NCBI GenBank assembly: GCA_015179125.1 | Contig: WHVA01000345.1 | Span: 1-64,000 of the forward strand | Direction: 5' to 3' | DNA from: Gautieria morchelliformis | Taxonomy: Eukaryota; Basidiomycota; Agaricomycetes; Gomphales; Gomphaceae | DNA: 64,000 bases | Part shown: positions 63,217 to 64,000 of the stretch, one piece after another | Numbering within the stretch: the stretch's first letter is position 1 | Layout: every line of letters starts with the position of its first letter | The notes under the pieces: model-generated | Database searches by the model: none | Seen by the model: only the letters and a program-made list of their open reading frames with translations | What the model was told of the DNA's origin: nothing | Program-made: the position numbers and the translations under genes

Positions 63217-63852
63217 TCACACCTTCTTAGCAAGCTTCCTTATAGCCTTCCTAACCGCTCCTTTGATGAAATTAGCGTCACCCCATGGCATCCTGATGTT
63301 GGCCATGAGCACATCAGCCGTCACCTCCTTCAGTTCATTTAGGAAGTAAACGTTGTTTGCTTCAAATTTACCTTTGAATTCATCAATGTTCCGCCCCCTA
63401 GCCTCAGGCCAATTACGGACATTGTCAAGAAACTCTTCAATGCTTGGGTAAGCGATGTCACCGGGAGTCGCAGGGGTCAACTGTTCCGGTCTCTTGTCAG
63501 GATTGACTGGAGTAACAGGGCAGTTCAGGACCATGTTCTGAACAAACATTCAATAGTCAATTGGTGGGAACATCATCATAGGAAATGATCCTTGAAGACC
63601 CAATGCAGCGCCAGGCAGGTTTGGCGTTGACCCTTCATTGGTCTTCTCTTTTTGAATAGAGTCTTTGCAATAATGGAAATCTTCGAAGTGAGTGTTGTTT
63701 GGAGGGACTTTCAGAGTGACCCCGTGAATGTTAGAAACCTAAATTTGCATTATTAGCAGCGAGTAATACATATAAATGCAAAGGTTGTATTCACCAAGGC
63801 TGTTACCCAGGACTGGAGTTGGCACCATGATAAATGCGTGTGCGATCATGAC
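63217..63852 (-). pseudogene. SAM-like domain protein, 5' end cut by a repeat
   Basis: The C-terminal exon reads YPSIEEFLDNVRNWPEARGR, then FEANNVYFLNELKEVTADVL, a SAM-like helical domain of the type found next to kinases and ATPases in Agaricomycete multigene families. Upstream in the same frame is SNIHGVTLKVPPNNTHFEDF and LPGAALGLQGSFPMMMFPP, separated from the SAM part by an in-frame TGA (63550-63552). An intron of about 68 bases (GTAACA...TTTAG, ending near 63737) precedes it. The remaining 5' exon piece (WCQLQSW) ends at 63852, where type 2 repeat sequence begins. Function unknown; possibly nucleic-acid or protein interaction. Confidence 0.55.
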
Positions 63853-64000
63853 CCAGGTTCACTTCAGTATACCGACCTTTACATAATTCACCAGTGCGTA
63901 ATGCGGCACCATGTGCTGCGAGAGCGGCGAATAGAAACAGGGTTGGGTTCGAAGATCGGAGCAAGCACCACGTGGCTTCTGGTCCGTTGATTGACAGGTT
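63853..64000 (-). repeat. Type 2 repeat, partial third copy
   Basis: CAGGTTCACTTCAGTATACC, TAATGCGGCACCATGTGCTG, GCGGCGAATAGAAACAGGG, GAAGATCGGAGCAAGCACCA and TTGATTGACAGGTT match 31812-31970 in the same orientation. It runs out of the window. Confidence 0.8.

Noticed and set aside
1-64000. tRNA and rRNA genes
   Set aside because: No paired A/B box tRNA promoter with a foldable cloverleaf and no rRNA signature was noticed; a dedicated tRNA scan was not possible.

Overview
The window looks like a transposon-dense, probably heterochromatic or accessory, region of an Agaricomycete (mushroom-group Basidiomycota). Support: a FunK1-type fungal protein kinase, a Plavaka-type transposase, a Tad-like LINE, chromodomain Ty3/gypsy elements, and host exons separated by introns of 50-60 bases with GT...AG ends. 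Almost everything is nested mobile DNA; host genes survive only as pieces.

Left part (1-23,421). A chromoviral Ty3/gypsy copy (fossil, family A) enters from the left edge and ends at 2,848; its pol is split by a solo LTR. A plus-strand Trk-type potassium transporter gene (about 3,685-4,283) is cut by a very young, whole-looking Ty3/gypsy element (family B, 4,284-12,304). Between its pol and its 3' LTR that element carries an extra gene on the opposite strand: an intron-bearing, coiled-coil, Zn2Cys6-type protein. Next comes a minus-strand Plavaka-type DNA transposon gene (12,676-22,849), split in frame by a 5.7 kb Tad-like LINE with a 15-base target duplication.

Centre (23,422-41,757). This is a giant imperfect palindrome, two inverted arms of roughly 8 kb around a roughly 2 kb spacer, holding paired copies of unrecognised genes (called A to E here). 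A promoter-like cassette of about 160-240 bases ending in the TATA-like string TATTTATATACAC occurs at least seven times here and just to the right. In three copies it is followed by a 17-base minisatellite and then a small proline-rich gene with a 125-base intron (gene A). In each arm gene A lies between two inward-facing cassettes. I do not recognise this as any described element.

Right part (41,758-64,000). A third gene A copy is interrupted by an LTR-like insertion and then cut by a broken Ty1/copia element (45,598-48,754). A gypsy scrap and a second full-span family A gypsy follow (49,155-56,060, TSD GGTTC, broken, with another solo LTR inside), then a low-complexity stretch and a split Tc1/mariner-type transposase (58,374-60,319). 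A minus-strand FunK1 kinase gene is broken by a solo copia-type LTR, and a minus-strand SAM-like gene is cut near the right edge by another copy of one of the central repeats.

No rRNA, tRNA or CRISPR array was found. All function calls come from reading motifs by eye; no database search was possible.
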